Translations under genes and position numbers: made by a program | The notes under the pieces: model-generated | What the model was told of the DNA's origin: nothing | Seen by the model: the letters and a program-made list of their open reading frames with translations, nothing else | Databases searched by the model: none | Origin: JANQPD01 sp963715655 | GTDB taxonomy: Bacteria > Bacteroidota > Bacteroidia > Flavobacteriales > Schleiferiaceae | Length of the DNA: 64,000 bases | Direction of reading: 5' to 3' | NCBI GenBank assembly: GCA_963715655.1 | Contig: OY970262.1 | Span: 62,001-126,000 of the forward strand | Shown here: one piece after another, positions 16,468 through 25,188 of the stretch | How the letters are laid out: each line of letters opens with the position of its first letter | Position numbering within the stretch: the first letter of the stretch is position 1

Positions 16468-18513
16468 ATGAAAAATATACAGAATTACGTTTTAGGCGAA
16501 TGGGTAAGCGGTGAAGGCGAAGAATTTATGGCGCACAACTCCATTTCTGGAGAACTCATTGGCAGTGTTTCTAGCGCAGGTTTAGATTATGATGAAATAT
16601 TAAAATACGGCCGAAGTAAAGGTGGGCCCGCTTTGCGCAAAATGACTTTCCAAGAGCGTGGACTTATGCTAAAAGCTTTGGCTTTGCACTTGCAAACGGT
16701 AAAAGAAAAATTTTACGCATTAAGTTGGGCTACAGGAGCCACCCGCATGGACAGCTGGGTAGATATTGAAGGTGGCTTTGGCAACCTATTTACCAATGCT
16801 AGTTTGCGCAGGCAGTTTCCTGATTTACCGTATTATGTAGATGGCGCTCCGGCTGCTTTGTCTAAAAATGGCACATTTATAGGCCATCACATTATGGTGC
16901 CCAAACGGGGCGTGGCAGTACACATTAATGCGTTTAATTTTCCTGTTTGGGGAATGTTAGAGAAAATTGCCGTAAACCTAATGGCCGGTGTTCCAGCGGT
17001 GGTAAAACCATCGGAACATACTTCTTACTTAACTGAATTGGTGGTGCGGGAAATCATCGCCTCTAAGATATTACCAGAAGGCGCACTTCAATTGGTTTCT
17101 GGCTTAGGCCGTGGAATTATTGATCATGTACAAACGGGCGATACGGTAACTTTTACAGGAAGCGCGGCAACGGGTAAAAAGCTACAGGCACTGCCTCATA
17201 TCATTGACCGTTCGGTTAATTTTAATTTAGAAGCTGACTCCTTAAACGCTTCGGTTTTAGGTCCTGATGTAGAACCTAACATGCCCGAATTTGATATTTT
17301 TATAAAAGAAGTGCAGCGTGAAATTACCACCAAAGCAGGGCAAAAATGTACGGCTGTACGCAGAATATTGGTGCCTGAAAATAGAATAGAAGCGGTACAA
17401 GAAGCACTCTCTGCGCGATTGGCTAAAACCATCATTGGCGATCCGCAACAAGAAGGCGTGCGCATGGGTGCCTTGGCCAGCAAAGTGCAAGTAGAGCGTT
17501 TGATTGAAAATGTGGAGCGCCTTAAGAAATCGCAAGAAATTGTATATGGCGACCTACGTGATTTTGATATTGTGGGAGGTAACCGTGAAAAAGGCGCCTT
17601 TGTATCGCCTATTCTTTTTAGAAACAATGATCCCTTTAAAAATACGGACGTACACGAAATAGAAGCCTTTGGCCCGGTTTCTAGCTTAATGCCTTATAAA
17701 GATTTAAACGAAGCGGTGGAGCTAGCCAATATGGGTAAGGGTTCTTTGGTTTCTTCCATTATTACCGCTAACGATAAAGTAGGGCGTGAATTTGCCGTAG
17801 AAGCCGCCCACATGCACGGGCGTATTTTGGTGCTTAGCGCGAAGAGTGCTAAAGAAAGCACCGGCCATGGTTCGCCTATGCCTTTGCTTACCCACGGTGG
17901 CCCTGGCCGAGCTGGTGGTGGAGAAGAAATGGGCGGCAAGCGTGGTGTTTTGCATTACTTGCAGCGCACCGCTATTCAGGGTCACCCAGATACCATTACG
18001 GAAATTACGCAAATTTATCAGCCAGGGGCAAATCGCCCAGAGGCAAACCCACACGTATTTCGCCAGCATTTTGAAGAGCTAAAAGTGGGCGATACCGTTT
18101 TTACCCACAAACACACCGTAACCGATGCGGACATTGCCAGCTTTGCCCAAGTAAGTGGCGATAATTTTTATGCGCACGTAGATGCTACTTCACTAGACGG
18201 AACCATTTTTGAAGGTAAAGTAGCACATGGGTATTACATACTTTCAAAAGCAGCCGGCATGTTTGTAGATCCTAAAAAAGGCCCTGTTTTATTAAATTAT
18301 GGTATTGATGAATGCAGGTTTACCAAGCCCGTTTATCCGGGTATGACGATTGGGGTGCGCTTTACGGTAAAGGAAAAAATAAATCAAGAAAAGCGTAGTG
18401 AAGAAGATGTAGCCAAAGGCATTGTAAAGTTTAATGTGGAGGTGTATGATGAAACCGATGAAACGGTTGCCTTGGCTACTATTTTAACAATGGTAAAAAA
18501 GCTAGAGCAATAG
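16468..18513 (+). CDS. paaZ: PaaZ: oxepin-CoA hydrolase / semialdehyde dehydrogenase
   Basis: Bifunctional cytoplasmic enzyme of phenylacetate breakdown: it opens the oxepin-CoA ring and oxidises the resulting aldehyde. The 681-residue length matches PaaZ. The aldehyde-dehydrogenase part (1-~520) has the GDTVTFTGSAATGKKLQ cofactor loop, general-base Glu 255 in NLEADSLN and nucleophile Cys 294 in GQKCTAVRRI. The C-terminal MaoC-type hotdog hydratase (~540-681) contains GDNFYAHVDATSL and GKVAHGYYILSKAAGMF. All key residues are present. It is ~25 kb from paaH/paaG and ~32 kb from paaA-E, so it must have its own promoter. Confidence 0.95.
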   Translation: MKNIQNYVLGEWVSGEGEEFMAHNSISGELIGSVSSAGLDYDEILKYGRSKGGPALRKMTFQERGLMLKALALHLQTVKEKFYALSWATGATRMDSWVDIEGGFGNLFTNASLRRQFPDLPYYVDGAPAALSKNGTFIGHHIMVPKRGVAVHINAFNFPVWGMLEKIAVNLMAGVPAVVKPSEHTSYLTELVVREIIASKILPEGALQLVSGLGRGIIDHVQTGDTVTFTGSAATGKKLQALPHIIDRSVNFNLEADSLNASVLGPDVEPNMPEFDIFIKEVQREITTKAGQKCTAVRRILVPENRIEAVQEALSARLAKTIIGDPQQEGVRMGALASKVQVERLIENVERLKKSQEIVYGDLRDFDIVGGNREKGAFVSPILFRNNDPFKNTDVHEIEAFGPVSSLMPYKDLNEAVELANMGKGSLVSSIITANDKVGREFAVEAAHMHGRILVLSAKSAKESTGHGSPMPLLTHGGPGRAGGGEEMGGKRGVLHYLQRTAIQGHPDTITEITQIYQPGANRPEANPHVFRQHFEELKVGDTVFTHKHTVTDADIASFAQVSGDNFYAHVDATSLDGTIFEGKVAHGYYILSKAAGMFVDPKKGPVLLNYGIDECRFTKPVYPGMTIGVRFTVKEKINQEKRSEEDVAKGIVKFNVEVYDETDETVALATILTMVKKLEQ

Positions 18514-18514
18514 A

Positions 18515-18987
18515 GTTTCTCGCAAAGACGCAAAGTAAGAAACGCAAAGAAGTACAAAGTTGGTATGACTGAAAATGAAATTTCCTATCAAGTAATTGGC
18601 GCTGCTATTGAATTGCACAAAGCAATTGGTCCGGGCTTGCTTGAAAGCGTTTATGAACTAGCTTTAGCAAGAGATTTAATTGAAATGGGCTTAAAAGTAG
18701 AGCAACAAAAAGGATTGAGTTTTACTTACAAAGATTTAACTCTTGATAAAGGGTTTAGGTTGGATTTACTCGTAGAAAACAAAGTGATTATAGAAATTAA
18801 GTCCGTTGAACAGCTAGCTCCCGTGCATTTTTCACAAACATTAACTTATCTAAAACTTTCTAATTTGAAACTCGGTTTGCTAATTAATTTTAATTCAGGC
18901 GTTCTGAAAGATGGTATCCATCGTATGGTAAATAATCTTTAATCCTTTTGCGCACTTTGCGAAAAACTTTGCGCCTTTGCGAGAAAC
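18515..18987. repeat. 473-bp unit bounded by 22-bp inverted repeats around a GxxExxY gene
   Basis: GTTTCTCGCAAAGACGCAAAGT at 18515-18536 is the reverse complement of 18966-18987 with one mismatch (21 of 22). The repeats lie 28 bp before the gene and 23 bp after it. Extra GCAAAG half-copies extend inward on both sides. A degraded piece of the right end, followed by the same TAATCTGTGGCAA 13-mer, recurs around 35008-35072. Confidence 0.75.
18565..18942 (+). CDS. GxxExxY protein (PD-(D/E)XK-like)
   Basis: A 125-residue protein of the GxxExxY family, named after GLLESVYELAL here. Later motifs FRLDLLVENKVIIEIKSVE resemble the D...ExK core of the PD-(D/E)XK nuclease fold, and LTYLKLSNLKLGLLINFN completes the family pattern. 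A nuclease activity is inferred from fold, not demonstrated. It is the only gene inside a pair of 22-bp inverted repeats and looks like a small transposable or retained cassette. Confidence 0.9.
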   Translation: MTENEISYQVIGAAIELHKAIGPGLLESVYELALARDLIEMGLKVEQQKGLSFTYKDLTLDKGFRLDLLVENKVIIEIKSVEQLAPVHFSQTLTYLKLSNLKLGLLINFNSGVLKDGIHRMVNNL

Positions 18988-19005
18988 AACTAATCTGAGT
19001 AATCT

Positions 19006-19368
19006 GTGGCAAATAATACAACACACTGGAAAACCCAAACCCCACCCACCGCCCCATTTTACGCGGTGATTTTCATCTCCCGCAAAAGCGAAAATCTACA
19101 AGGCTATGCTGCTGCGGACGACCGGATGATGGAGCTTGCCCAACAACAAGCCGGCTATTTGGGCTATTCATCAGTAAATGGAGAAAACGGTGGAATTTTT
19201 ATCAGCTATTGGCAATCACAAGAGCACATCGCTAAATGGCGGGCAGACCCGGAGCATAAAATCGCGAAAAGCAAAGCCCAAGGCTGGTACGCATATTACC
19301 ACAGCATGATTTGCAAAGTAGAAAGTAGCCATATATTTAATAGTTTAGCCGATAGTCTTGTTAAGTAA
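19006..19368 (+). CDS. Antibiotic biosynthesis monooxygenase (ABM) domain protein
   Basis: A 120-residue ferredoxin-like alpha/beta protein. The ABM pattern is seen in FYAVIFISRKSENLQGYA, QQAGYLGYSSVNGENGGIFI and the YWQSQEHIAKWRADPEH motif (W and H typical). The only available start is GTG 19006, which lies in the TAATCTGTGGCAA repeat next to the GxxExxY unit, so the native start may have been replaced by that insertion. Probably a cytoplasmic oxygenase or stress protein of unknown substrate. The next ORF overlaps it slightly. Confidence 0.75.
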   Translation: MANNTTHWKTQTPPTAPFYAVIFISRKSENLQGYAAADDRMMELAQQQAGYLGYSSVNGENGGIFISYWQSQEHIAKWRADPEHKIAKSKAQGWYAYYHSMICKVESSHIFNSLADSLVK

Positions 19369-19387
19369 ATGCCTCGTACATAGCATT

Positions 19388-20035
19388 ATGAAGAATATTA
19401 TATGCGCTAGTATCCTGTTGCTGGTAGTAAGCTGTGCCTGCGAAAAACCGCAATCTACTGCAAGTCCGCTGGTTACCAACGCTACGGAGCCGAGTGAAAA
19501 ACCTACTTCTCTTGCAAAAGACACTATTCCTTGGACTACCTATACTATAAAAGAAGGACAGCACGACCCAGAGTCAGGAGCTGGATTACGATTTTTTACT
19601 GCTGATTCTCTTCATTTTAAACTTGCGTTTGACGCAACAGTACGTGCAAAAAATGTAAATCCGGTAAATCAACTAGATTGGAATAAAGTGCTGGGCTTTT
19701 CCGACTGCTCTACGCATCACCAAACCAACAGTGCCCGCTTAGTTTGGCGCTATGACACAATTTCCGGCAAGGTTGCTTTAGGTCAATATTTGTACATTAA
19801 TGATGTGCGAAGCTATAAAGAACTTACACAAATTGAAATTGGCGACACCGTTAATGCGCTTGTTTTTAGAGGAGACGGACTGTATGGTTTTGAAGTAAAT
19901 GAAATTTCAAGCACCGTAGATAAATCTTGCACAAGCAAACTGGCCAGTTATTGGCTATACCCCTATTTTGGTGGCAATGAAAGTGCTCCACAAAATGTAA
20001 ATGTGCATATTCAGCATATTTCTCCCCGATTGTAA
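19388..20035 (+). CDS. Hypothetical lipoprotein
   Basis: 215 residues from ATG 19388, chosen because it opens a lipoprotein signal (MKNIICASILLLVVSCAC). The mature part begins with a Ser/Thr/Pro-rich linker followed by a mostly beta domain (FSDCSTHHQ, ISGKVALGQYLYINDVRSY, GDTVNALVFRGDGLYGFE). No known domain is recognised. It starts 19 bases after the ABM gene, so they may be cotranscribed. Confidence 0.6.
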   Translation: MKNIICASILLLVVSCACEKPQSTASPLVTNATEPSEKPTSLAKDTIPWTTYTIKEGQHDPESGAGLRFFTADSLHFKLAFDATVRAKNVNPVNQLDWNKVLGFSDCSTHHQTNSARLVWRYDTISGKVALGQYLYINDVRSYKELTQIEIGDTVNALVFRGDGLYGFEVNEISSTVDKSCTSKLASYWLYPYFGGNESAPQNVNVHIQHISPRL

Positions 20036-20086
20036 GTGAACAATACTCCTTTGGTTTGTTCTCTATAAAAAACTACCAAGCAACGT

Positions 20087-21163
20087 ATGGTTTTACTCAT
20101 ATTTTATCTGCTACTAGCGCTAGTAGTATCCTTCTTCTGCTCTATGCTAGAAGCGGTTTTGCTTAGCATTACCCCAAGTTTTATTGAGTCTAAAATGTCT
20201 AAAAACAAAGCTTGGGCCGAGCGTTTGGTGGGCTACAAAAAAAATATTGATCGTCCTTTGGCGGCCATTTTATCACTAAATACCATTGCCCACACCGTGG
20301 GTGCAGCAGGCGTTGGTGCAGAAGCCGCCCATGTATTTTCCAGCGTTTCGGTAGGTGTGGTTTCCGGTGCCCTTACCTTATTAATTTTGGTTTTTTCTGA
20401 ACTTATTCCTAAAACATTAGGCGCCCGATTTTGGAAAGATTTAGCCTTTTTTACCACCAAGGCATTGCAGTTTTTAATCCTAATTATGTATCCTTTTGTG
20501 CTGCTTTCACAAGCTATTGCTAAACTTATAAAAAATAGTAATGAGCCAACCGTGGAGCGTAGTGAAGTAGTAGCCTTGGCAGAAATTGGCAGAAGAGAAG
20601 GCGTATTTACCGACCAAGAAGCGCGTATTTTAAAAAATTTGATAAGCCTACGCTCCATTGTGGTGCGCGATATTATGACACCACGTACCGTGATGGTGGC
20701 TGCTGATGAAAGCATGACCATTGAGGAGTTTCAAAGTGAAAATCGCTTTTATCGTTTTTCGCGTATTCCTTTATACAAAGGGAATAAAGACAATATTACC
20801 GGCTTTGTACACAAGCACGATATGTTTTTAAAAGAGGGTGAAATTGAGCGCAATAAAAACACACCTTTAAGTGAATTGAAGCGAGAAATTTTTGTGCTAC
20901 AGCAGAATAAAACTATTTATGAAGTGTATGGTATGTTGGCCAATAAAAACATACATATTGCAGTGGTAATGGAGGAGTTTGGCGGAACTGCCGGCATTGT
21001 AACCATGGAAGATGTGATAGAAACACTTTTAGGTTTAGAAATAATGGATGAATTTGACCAAACTGCTGACATGCAAAAATTTGCACGCGATAGATGGAAA
21101 GAACGCGCTGAGCGCTTGGGCGTTTATAATAAGGCGGATAACCCAAAAACCGACCTAAAGTAA
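20087..21163 (+). CDS. CNNM/CBS-domain membrane protein (hemolysin-C type)
   Basis: 358 residues. An N-terminal CNNM transmembrane domain (about four helices to residue ~155; motif SELIPKTLGARFWK) is followed by a CBS pair (VRDIMTPRTVMVAADES, IHIAVVMEEFGGTAGIVTMEDVIETLLG). Members are linked to divalent-cation, mainly Mg, efflux and homeostasis. The C-terminal CorC/HlyC transporter-associated domain present in many paralogues is missing; the protein ends in a ~30-residue charged tail. It precedes an enoyl-CoA hydratase gene by 36 bases without an obvious functional link. Confidence 0.9.
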   Translation: MVLLIFYLLLALVVSFFCSMLEAVLLSITPSFIESKMSKNKAWAERLVGYKKNIDRPLAAILSLNTIAHTVGAAGVGAEAAHVFSSVSVGVVSGALTLLILVFSELIPKTLGARFWKDLAFFTTKALQFLILIMYPFVLLSQAIAKLIKNSNEPTVERSEVVALAEIGRREGVFTDQEARILKNLISLRSIVVRDIMTPRTVMVAADESMTIEEFQSENRFYRFSRIPLYKGNKDNITGFVHKHDMFLKEGEIERNKNTPLSELKREIFVLQQNKTIYEVYGMLANKNIHIAVVMEEFGGTAGIVTMEDVIETLLGLEIMDEFDQTADMQKFARDRWKERAERLGVYNKADNPKTDLK

Positions 21164-21199
21164 AAAGAACTACTACTTTTGCCCAAAATTTAGAAATTT

Positions 21200-21970
21200 A
21201 TGGAAGACGTAACCCAACAAGGCCACGTAAACACAACTATTAAAAGCGGTTTAGCCACCGTTGAATTTTTTCACCCATTAAGTAATTCTTTACCCGGTAA
21301 GCTTTTAGCAGCTTTGGCCGATGCCATTACCACCGCTGGAAATAATACTGATGTAAACGTTATTCTGTTAAAATCAGAGGGCGACCGTGCCTTTTGTGCC
21401 GGTGCCTCTTTTGATGAATTGAGTTCTATTGAAGACTTTGAAACCGGTAAAAAATTTTTTAGTGGCTTTGCCAATGTGATTAACGCCATGCGTAAATGTC
21501 CTAAGTTAATTGTAGGCCGCGTACAAGGAAAAGCCGTGGGTGGCGGTGTGGGTTTGGCCTCTTCGGTTGATTATTGTTTTGCAACCAAACACGCGGCTGT
21601 AAAGCTTAGTGAATTAGCCGTAGGCATTGGCCCATTTGTAGTTGGCCCGGCTGTGCAGCGTAAATTAAACCTTAGCGGGATGAGCGATTTAGCCATAAAT
21701 GCTACCGAATGGCGCAGTGCCGAATGGGCGCATCAGCGCGGACTTTACAATGATATTTTTGAAACCGTAGAAGAAATGGACAAAGCAATCGCTGCTTTAA
21801 TCAAACGTCTTTCCACTTCCAATCCGGAAGCGATGGCCGGTTTAAAAAACATGTTTTGGCAGGGCACCGAGCATTGGGATGATTTACTAGCCGAACGTGC
21901 GGCTATTAGTGGTAAGCTGGTACTTTCTGATTTTACCAAAAACGCCATTGCAGCTTTTAAGAAAAAATAA
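21200..21970 (+). CDS. Enoyl-CoA hydratase/isomerase family protein
   Basis: 256-residue crotonase-fold enzyme. The oxyanion-hole segments are seen in AFCAGASFDELSS and GKAVGGGVGLASSVDYCFA. The catalytic Glu positions are diverged: after the VGIGPFVVGPAVQRKL segment the usual paired acidic residues are not obvious. It may therefore be a hydratase or isomerase of altered activity. It could serve the phenylacetate pathway (a PaaF/PaaG-like role), but it is not adjacent to paa genes. A TACTTTTG -7-like box lies at 21174-21181. Confidence 0.8.
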   Translation: MEDVTQQGHVNTTIKSGLATVEFFHPLSNSLPGKLLAALADAITTAGNNTDVNVILLKSEGDRAFCAGASFDELSSIEDFETGKKFFSGFANVINAMRKCPKLIVGRVQGKAVGGGVGLASSVDYCFATKHAAVKLSELAVGIGPFVVGPAVQRKLNLSGMSDLAINATEWRSAEWAHQRGLYNDIFETVEEMDKAIAALIKRLSTSNPEAMAGLKNMFWQGTEHWDDLLAERAAISGKLVLSDFTKNAIAAFKKK

Positions 21971-21995
21971 ACACAAACACCTTTAATATTTACAC

Positions 21996-22973
21996 ATGAA
22001 GAAAGTTCTACTTTTAGGGATACTCCTATACGCAGGATTGATTTCCGCACAAGCTGATTCCGCTGTATTTCAGCAGTTTAATGCCGACAAAAAAGACCCG
22101 AGTGATACCGCATGGAAAGCGGGTGGAAATTTTGCCTTACAATTTACACAAGCCTCTTACTCCAATTGGCAAGCGGGTGGCGCCAATTCATTTTCAGGAA
22201 ACGCGTTATTTAGCAGTTTTGCTAATTACGATAAAGGCGGAAAATGGCGTTGGTACAACTCTTTAGTTTTAGCCTACGGTTTAAACTTTCAAGAGGAATT
22301 AACCATAAAAACAGATGATCGAATTGAGTTAGAATCTCGTGTAGATCGCACTATAAGTACTAACTGGAATGCCTCTGCACTTTCAAATTTTAGAACGCAA
22401 TTTGCAGATGGTTATGAAAACCCTGAAGATTCTAATCGGATTTCTACGTTTTTAGCCCCTGCTTATACCCTCTTAGGTTTAGGTCTCACCTATAAGCCTA
22501 ACAAGTTTTTTAGTGCCTTTTTATCTCCGGCTACAGCCAAGTTTACTTTGGTAAATAATCAAGCTTTAGCTAATGAAGGCGCCTATGGTGTAGATGCCGG
22601 TGTTTTTGACAGTGTATCAAATACGTACACATCCTTAGGTTCAAAAACACGTTTTGAAATTGGTGCGTATTCTAACTTAAACTACAAACAAGAAATCTTT
22701 AAAAACATTACGTTACAGTCGCGTATTGATTTCTATATGAATTACTTAAACGATGATTTTTATAATTTTGTTGATATAAACGGAGAGGTGATTTTGTTTT
22801 TAAAAGTAAATGATTACATCACGGCTAACGTGGCTGTAAACTTTATTTATGATGATGATATTTTGTTTGACACCAATGGCGATGGAAATGGAGATGCTCC
22901 GCGTACTCAATTTAAGCAAGTGCTAGGCGTAGGTTTTGCCTATAATTTTGGTGATAAGCCCAAGAAAAAATAA
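21996..22973 (+). CDS. DUF3078 outer-membrane beta-barrel protein
   Basis: 325 residues with a signal peptide (MKKVLLLGILLYAGLISAQ). The diagnostic DUF3078 stretch is WKAGGNFALQFTQASYSNW followed by QAGGANSFSGNALF and a repeating strand pattern ending FKQVLGVGFAYNFGDKPKKK. A Bacteroidota-specific barrel of unknown function. It follows the enoyl-CoA hydratase gene by 25 bases and converges on the T9SS type B gene with a 4-base gap. Confidence 0.85.
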   Translation: MKKVLLLGILLYAGLISAQADSAVFQQFNADKKDPSDTAWKAGGNFALQFTQASYSNWQAGGANSFSGNALFSSFANYDKGGKWRWYNSLVLAYGLNFQEELTIKTDDRIELESRVDRTISTNWNASALSNFRTQFADGYENPEDSNRISTFLAPAYTLLGLGLTYKPNKFFSAFLSPATAKFTLVNNQALANEGAYGVDAGVFDSVSNTYTSLGSKTRFEIGAYSNLNYKQEIFKNITLQSRIDFYMNYLNDDFYNFVDINGEVILFLKVNDYITANVAVNFIYDDDILFDTNGDGNGDAPRTQFKQVLGVGFAYNFGDKPKKK

Positions 22974-22977
22974 TCGG

Positions 22978-24441
22978 TTATCGAATTAAAGTAAAATACC
23001 CTTTTAAATTAGTAGCCTCTGAAGCGTATGTGCCACTTACGGTATAAAAATATACGCCTTCAGCGGCTATTTTTCCTTCCGTAGTGCCATCCCAATTTAG
23101 GTTTACCAAATAATCCGTGTACATCAGCTGTCCCCATCTATTATAAATACTAATGGAAAGCTTGCCGGCACAGCGCTCTTCAATGGCCACAAGTGGTTTT
23201 AACACTTCACTAATACCATCGCCATTAGGCGTAAACACGTTAGGTAAAACCGCGGTAATTTCAGGTATGGTTTTGTCAATTCCATACACAAAAGTTTTTT
23301 CAATGCTTGAGTCAGTGTCGCATCCACTGTACTTTACTTTGGCTAAAATGGTAAACTTCTGACCACCCAATAAATCTGTACAATCCGGTTCCCAGCATAT
23401 TTGTGTTTCTGCAGCACCTATTCCCGTTATTCTTCCGGAGGTTGGCCGCACCGTTGCCGTGCTTTGGGCTGTGCTGTTTATGCTATAAATTAAGTTTAAA
23501 GTATCGGTTGTATTACTGTCAATAGCGCTTAACGTAATGCACTGTTGTTCGCCTAAAGCAAAGGTGAAAATACTATCCGTAGGAGAAGTTATAACCGGAG
23601 GAATATCAATGGTGCAGCCAAGTACTTGCACTTGAATATCGCGCCTTACACTACCAATGAGCCTACCATTTCTAAATTCCCGTACCTCATAGGCTAAAAC
23701 ATAAATTCCTAGTTGATCTGCCTTACAAGATGCAATTCCAGTAGTAGCATCTAAAGTTAAGCCTGGTGTACCAGTAATTGGGGTTTGTGCAGAATATCCG
23801 AACACCCATCTAATAGGAACTGAAGGTAACAATGATGGTTTATCGTCATGTGGATCTACCAACCTATAGCTCAGCGAGTCTCCATCAGAATCTGTAGCAC
23901 TAAAATCTATGGTAAGTAAGTAGTTTGCACATAAAAATCCGTCCGGTGGATATTCCTGTAAATTTGGTGAATTATTCCCCCCCGCTAACGCAGGGTCAGG
24001 TATTTCCATAGACCATACAATACCTGCGCTACCAGGACTTATAATATTATTAATTATCCTATTTCTACAACAGGTGGAAGCCAACAGTTTATACCCATTG
24101 GGGTTGTTTGGCAACAGTATGTCTACCGAAAATTTATACTCTTCAATACATATATTTCTGGGAATAAAACAGCGTGTGCTTAATTCCACGGTGTCTCTAC
24201 TAACCCGTTCTAATCGTGGTCGTATATTAATAGATATTAAAGTAACCGCATCTACCACATTTAAAAGGTATGCATTCTCAACACCCACATTACCTGGCGC
24301 ACAATCTCTATATAAATTAAGGCTTATGGTAAAGTTGTTTGGCCCCGTTTGCACACTACTTAAATTACCTCCAATAATATGTGTAGCAAAGGCAACTTCG
24401 CAACACAAAAGAAGTATATAAAGTAGCCCCCTCTTTTTCAT
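22978..24441 (-). CDS. Secreted protein with gliding-motility (T9SS type B) C-terminal domain
   Basis: 487 residues. A signal peptide (MKKRGLLYILLLCCEVAFA) leads to IIGGNLSSVQTG, which opens the conserved region of this Bacteroidota family. Ig-like strands follow. The last ~85 residues form the type B sorting domain: PNVFTPNGDGISEVLKP, YNRWGQLMYT, NWDGTTEGK and GVYFYTV. Export by T9SS and association with SprF-like partners are expected. No sprF-like gene is beside it. Its ATG overlaps the stop of the DUF2461 gene by 4 bases. Confidence 0.9.
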   Translation of the reverse strand: MKKRGLLYILLLCCEVAFATHIIGGNLSSVQTGPNNFTISLNLYRDCAPGNVGVENAYLLNVVDAVTLISINIRPRLERVSRDTVELSTRCFIPRNICIEEYKFSVDILLPNNPNGYKLLASTCCRNRIINNIISPGSAGIVWSMEIPDPALAGGNNSPNLQEYPPDGFLCANYLLTIDFSATDSDGDSLSYRLVDPHDDKPSLLPSVPIRWVFGYSAQTPITGTPGLTLDATTGIASCKADQLGIYVLAYEVREFRNGRLIGSVRRDIQVQVLGCTIDIPPVITSPTDSIFTFALGEQQCITLSAIDSNTTDTLNLIYSINSTAQSTATVRPTSGRITGIGAAETQICWEPDCTDLLGGQKFTILAKVKYSGCDTDSSIEKTFVYGIDKTIPEITAVLPNVFTPNGDGISEVLKPLVAIEERCAGKLSISIYNRWGQLMYTDYLVNLNWDGTTEGKIAAEGVYFYTVSGTYASEATNLKGYFTLIR

Positions 24442-25103
24442 GCAATGGCTTCTTTTAAATATTGTTGTACTTCAAAAGCAGCTTGATAATGTGCTAATAA
24501 CGTGTCCATTAAAGCTTCCGATTCCACTAAACTAGGCGCGTGCTGCGCCATATAAAAATATTGCTTTTTAAAGATAATCGGATACTCCTCACCCACCTCC
24601 TTAAATTCTTTTGGCAAGCGTTTATTTTCCTCTCCCTGCAAGCCTCCATATATCTTTACAAAAGCTTTATTAGTGGTAATTTGCATAAAGCGTTTTGGCT
24701 CGGCAGCAATACGTTCTCTTAGCTTTTGTAATTGGTCGGCTTGTAAAAAATAACTGCCGCCACCTAAGCTCACATGTTCTGGGCTTAGCATTACATACAT
24801 ACCGGGCACGCTGTGGTCTTTCCTTCCGGCAGATGATAAGATGGCACTACGATTAAGTTTGTAGAGACTTTTATCCTTACTAAAACGAACATCGCGGTTT
24901 ATTCTAAAAATGGCATCCTTAGCGGGAATAGTTACGGTAGGATCATGTTTGGCAATTTCAACTAAGGCATCTGCTATAAAAGCATCAAAAGGTTTTTTCA
25001 CCGAATTTTCATAGCGCTTCTTGTTCTCGTGAAACCAATCTTTATGATTGTTTCCGGCCAAGTCTATAAAAAACTGATTAAAATCTTTGGTAAAGTATTT
25101 CAT
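24438..25103 (-). CDS. DUF2461 (TIGR02453) protein
   Basis: 221 residues from ATG 25103; an upstream in-frame ATG at 25130 adds nine residues without family support. Signatures: FFIDLAGNNHKDWFHENKKR at the start, AIFRINRDVRFSKDKSLYK, and GMYVMLSPEHVSLGGGSYFL. Widely conserved in Bacteroidota, function unknown, cytoplasmic. The stop overlaps the start of the downstream T9SS type B gene, so the two are probably one transcript. Confidence 0.9.
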   Translation of the reverse strand: MKYFTKDFNQFFIDLAGNNHKDWFHENKKRYENSVKKPFDAFIADALVEIAKHDPTVTIPAKDAIFRINRDVRFSKDKSLYKLNRSAILSSAGRKDHSVPGMYVMLSPEHVSLGGGSYFLQADQLQKLRERIAAEPKRFMQITTNKAFVKIYGGLQGEENKRLPKEFKEVGEEYPIIFKKQYFYMAQHAPSLVESEALMDTLLAHYQAAFEVQQYLKEAIA

Positions 25104-25188
25104 AAGGTATTGCAAATAAAGGAATGCCATTCAAAACTGGCTTTACCTATTAAGTTTACGATATTTGTAAACCATAAAAGTAGAACAA

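Noticed and set aside
19006..19368. ABM-domain gene as a pseudogene lacking a start
   Set aside because: The domain is complete and uninterrupted and a GTG start is available, so it is kept as a gene.
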